Positions 63,095 through 64,000 of a DNA stretch of 64,000 nt are shown in pieces. How positions within the stretch are numbered: position 1 is the stretch's first letter; each line of letters begins with the position of its first letter. Source of the DNA: Castellaniella sp041677825 (GTDB lineage: Bacteria > Pseudomonadota > Gammaproteobacteria > Burkholderiales > Burkholderiaceae_B); the NCBI RefSeq assembly GCF_041677825.1, contig NZ_JBAYPG010000004.1:84348-148347 (forward strand). The letters are read 5' to 3'. The notes beneath the pieces were generated by a model, which was not told the origin of the DNA, ran no database searches, and saw nothing but the letters and a program-made list of their open reading frames with translations. Made by a program: the position numbers and the translations under genes.

Positions 63095-63175
63095 CAAGTT
63101 GCACCAAATTCTCAAGGAAATCATGCGGTTAGGATAGAAACTTAACCCATGAAGTTCCATCAAGTTTCAACAAAT
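63095..63175. repeat. Pair of 15-base direct repeats between tRNA-Leu and integrase; candidate arm-type sites
   Basis: CAAGTTGCACCAAAT (63095-63109) and CAAGTTTCAACAAAT (63161-63175) match at 13 of 15 positions and lie 66 bases apart, between the tRNA and the integrase gene. Tyrosine integrases bind such arm sites; the assignment is inference. Confidence 0.45.
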
Positions 63176-63197
63176 CCCAAGCTTGCGCGTCCCCCAG

Positions 63198-63246
63198 GGA
63201 GTCCCCTAGACTGGTTTCAGCCCGGTTTTTTCTTAAGGGGGACTCC
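63198..63246 (+). promoter_or_regulatory. Inverted repeat covering the integrase ribosome site
   Basis: GGAGTCCCC (63198-63206) and GGGGACTCC (63238-63246) are perfect 9-base arms. The right arm contains the ribosome site (AAGGGGG, 63235-63241) immediately before ATG 63248. If formed in mRNA, the stem would hide the ribosome site and reduce integrase synthesis. Confidence 0.45.
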
Positions 63247-63247
63247 A

Positions 63248-64000
63248 ATGGGATTCCTGACTGATCTGAAGATCCGCACTGCTTCACCCAGTGCCAAAGA
63301 GTACCTGCTGGCCGACGGTGACGGACTTTATCTGCGCGTTCGCGCAACCAGCAAGAGCTGGCTCTATCGCTACAAGTCCAACGAAAAGCAAGTCAAGATC
63401 GGCCTGGGCGCCTACCCGACGATCACCCTCGCGATGGCACGTGAACTCACCAGAGAGGCGAACGCGCTGCGCGCTCAAGGCATCGACCCGCAAGACGCTC
63501 GACGAGAGCAGCAAGAGCAAGCCAGGATCGCCAAGATGAATACTTTCGAGCTGATGGCGCGCGCCTGGCTCGAAAGTGCCAGCAAGGATCGCGTCTGGTC
63601 TGCCGGCTACAAAAGCAAGGTCACTCGTCACCTGGAGATTCACGTATTCCCGTGGGTAGGTGACAAAGCGATGGAGACTATCAGGCCCCCGGAAATCGTT
63701 CGGTGCCTGCATCGCATCAAGGATCGCGGCAACCTGGAAACGGCTCAGCGTGTCCGCGAGGCCGTCCAGCACGTCTATCAGTACGCTGTGGATACCGGCG
63801 TACTGGAACCGGCCCAGAATTTCGTCAACAACCGTACGGGTGGCTTGCCGACACCGCGCGGCCGCCACTACGCCGCCATCACTGACCCGCAGCTACTGGG
63901 CCAGCTTTTAAGGGACATGCGCGCCTACTCCGGCAACTTCATTTCCGTTGCCGCCTTGCGCTTGGCTCCCCTGGTCTTCCAGCGGCCCGGCCAGCTGCGC
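63248..64000 (+). CDS. Tyrosine recombinase/integrase, 5' portion (truncated by window edge)
   Basis: 251 codons are open to the window end without a stop. The N-terminus (GFLTDLKIRTASPSAKEYLLADGDGLYLRVRATSKSWLYRYK...VKIGLGAYPTITLAMAR) is a DUF4102-type arm-binding domain of P4-like integrases. A core-binding domain follows (NTFELMARAWLESA...AMETIRPPEIVRCLHRI). The catalytic domain begins with LAPLVFQRPGQLR, whose final Arg is probably the first active-site residue. It would integrate an element at the 3' end of tRNA-Leu. The rest of the element lies to the right. Confidence 0.95.
   Translation, partial: MGFLTDLKIRTASPSAKEYLLADGDGLYLRVRATSKSWLYRYKSNEKQVKIGLGAYPTITLAMARELTREANALRAQGIDPQDARREQQEQARIAKMNTFELMARAWLESASKDRVWSAGYKSKVTRHLEIHVFPWVGDKAMETIRPPEIVRCLHRIKDRGNLETAQRVREAVQHVYQYAVDTGVLEPAQNFVNNRTGGLPTPRGRHYAAITDPQLLGQLLRDMRAYSGNFISVAALRLAPLVFQRPGQLR

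Overview
The window is high-GC DNA with densely packed genes and very short gaps; no gene-free stretch exceeds about 230 bases. The gene content (three Bug/TctC-type binding proteins, a TctAB pair, a Liv-type transporter operon containing an acyl-CoA ligase, a MutT-ThiE fusion) suggests a Betaproteobacterium of the Burkholderiales, most likely Alcaligenaceae. That assignment is inferred from gene families, not from a database search.

Layout. 1-2202: the end of an RND efflux pump and its outer-membrane lipoprotein. 2222-5144: a Nudix-ThiE fusion and a DUF815 ATPase, divergent from a polyprenyl diphosphate synthase. 5190-12340: tRNA-Pro(CGG) followed by a type I restriction-modification island (hsdM, hsdS, hsdR) with a HigBA-type toxin-antitoxin pair between hsdS and hsdR. 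12397-12831: Hsp20.

12901-35602 is a large sugar-acid catabolic region. It holds a TPP enzyme, three Bug binding proteins, one TctB/TctA pair, four SDR dehydrogenases, a xylonate/arabinonate-type IlvD/Edd dehydratase, an L-fuconate dehydratase, a complete polar-amino-acid-type ABC transporter, a FadR-family regulator with a recognisable operator, an FAH-family enzyme, an Ldh2-family dehydrogenase, 2-keto-3-deoxy-galactonokinase, KDPGal aldolase and an RraA-like protein. Together these supply uptake, dehydration to 2-keto-3-deoxy acids, and two exits: oxidation followed by FAH-type cleavage (L-fuconate type), and phosphorylation followed by aldol cleavage (galactonate type).

35644-40132: a class I ribonucleotide reductase operon (nrdA, nrdB, nrdH-like redoxin, a DUF4262 gene) preceded by two NrdR-like boxes with 31-bp centre spacing. 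40414-47281: a livG, acyl-CoA ligase, livH, livM, livK, livF operon. 47414-62948: mostly housekeeping and regulatory genes (PEP-mutase-family lyase, AhpD-like protein, GGDEF-EAL protein, carbonic anhydrase, PEP carboxylase, Crp/Fnr regulator, ilvD, nadE, luciferase-like oxidoreductase, thioesterase, L-serine dehydratase with a divergent GlxA/AraC regulator). 62989-64000: tRNA-Leu(CAA) followed by a tyrosine integrase that runs off the end, marking the left edge of an integrative element.

The points most worth a second look are the roughly 68-residue insertion in the NrdA active-site region, the shifted metal-ligand spacing in NrdB, the sugar-acid locus that pairs an amino-acid-type ABC transporter with TTT components, the operator-like repeats between sdaA and its divergent regulator, and the start of the integrative element at tRNA-Leu.
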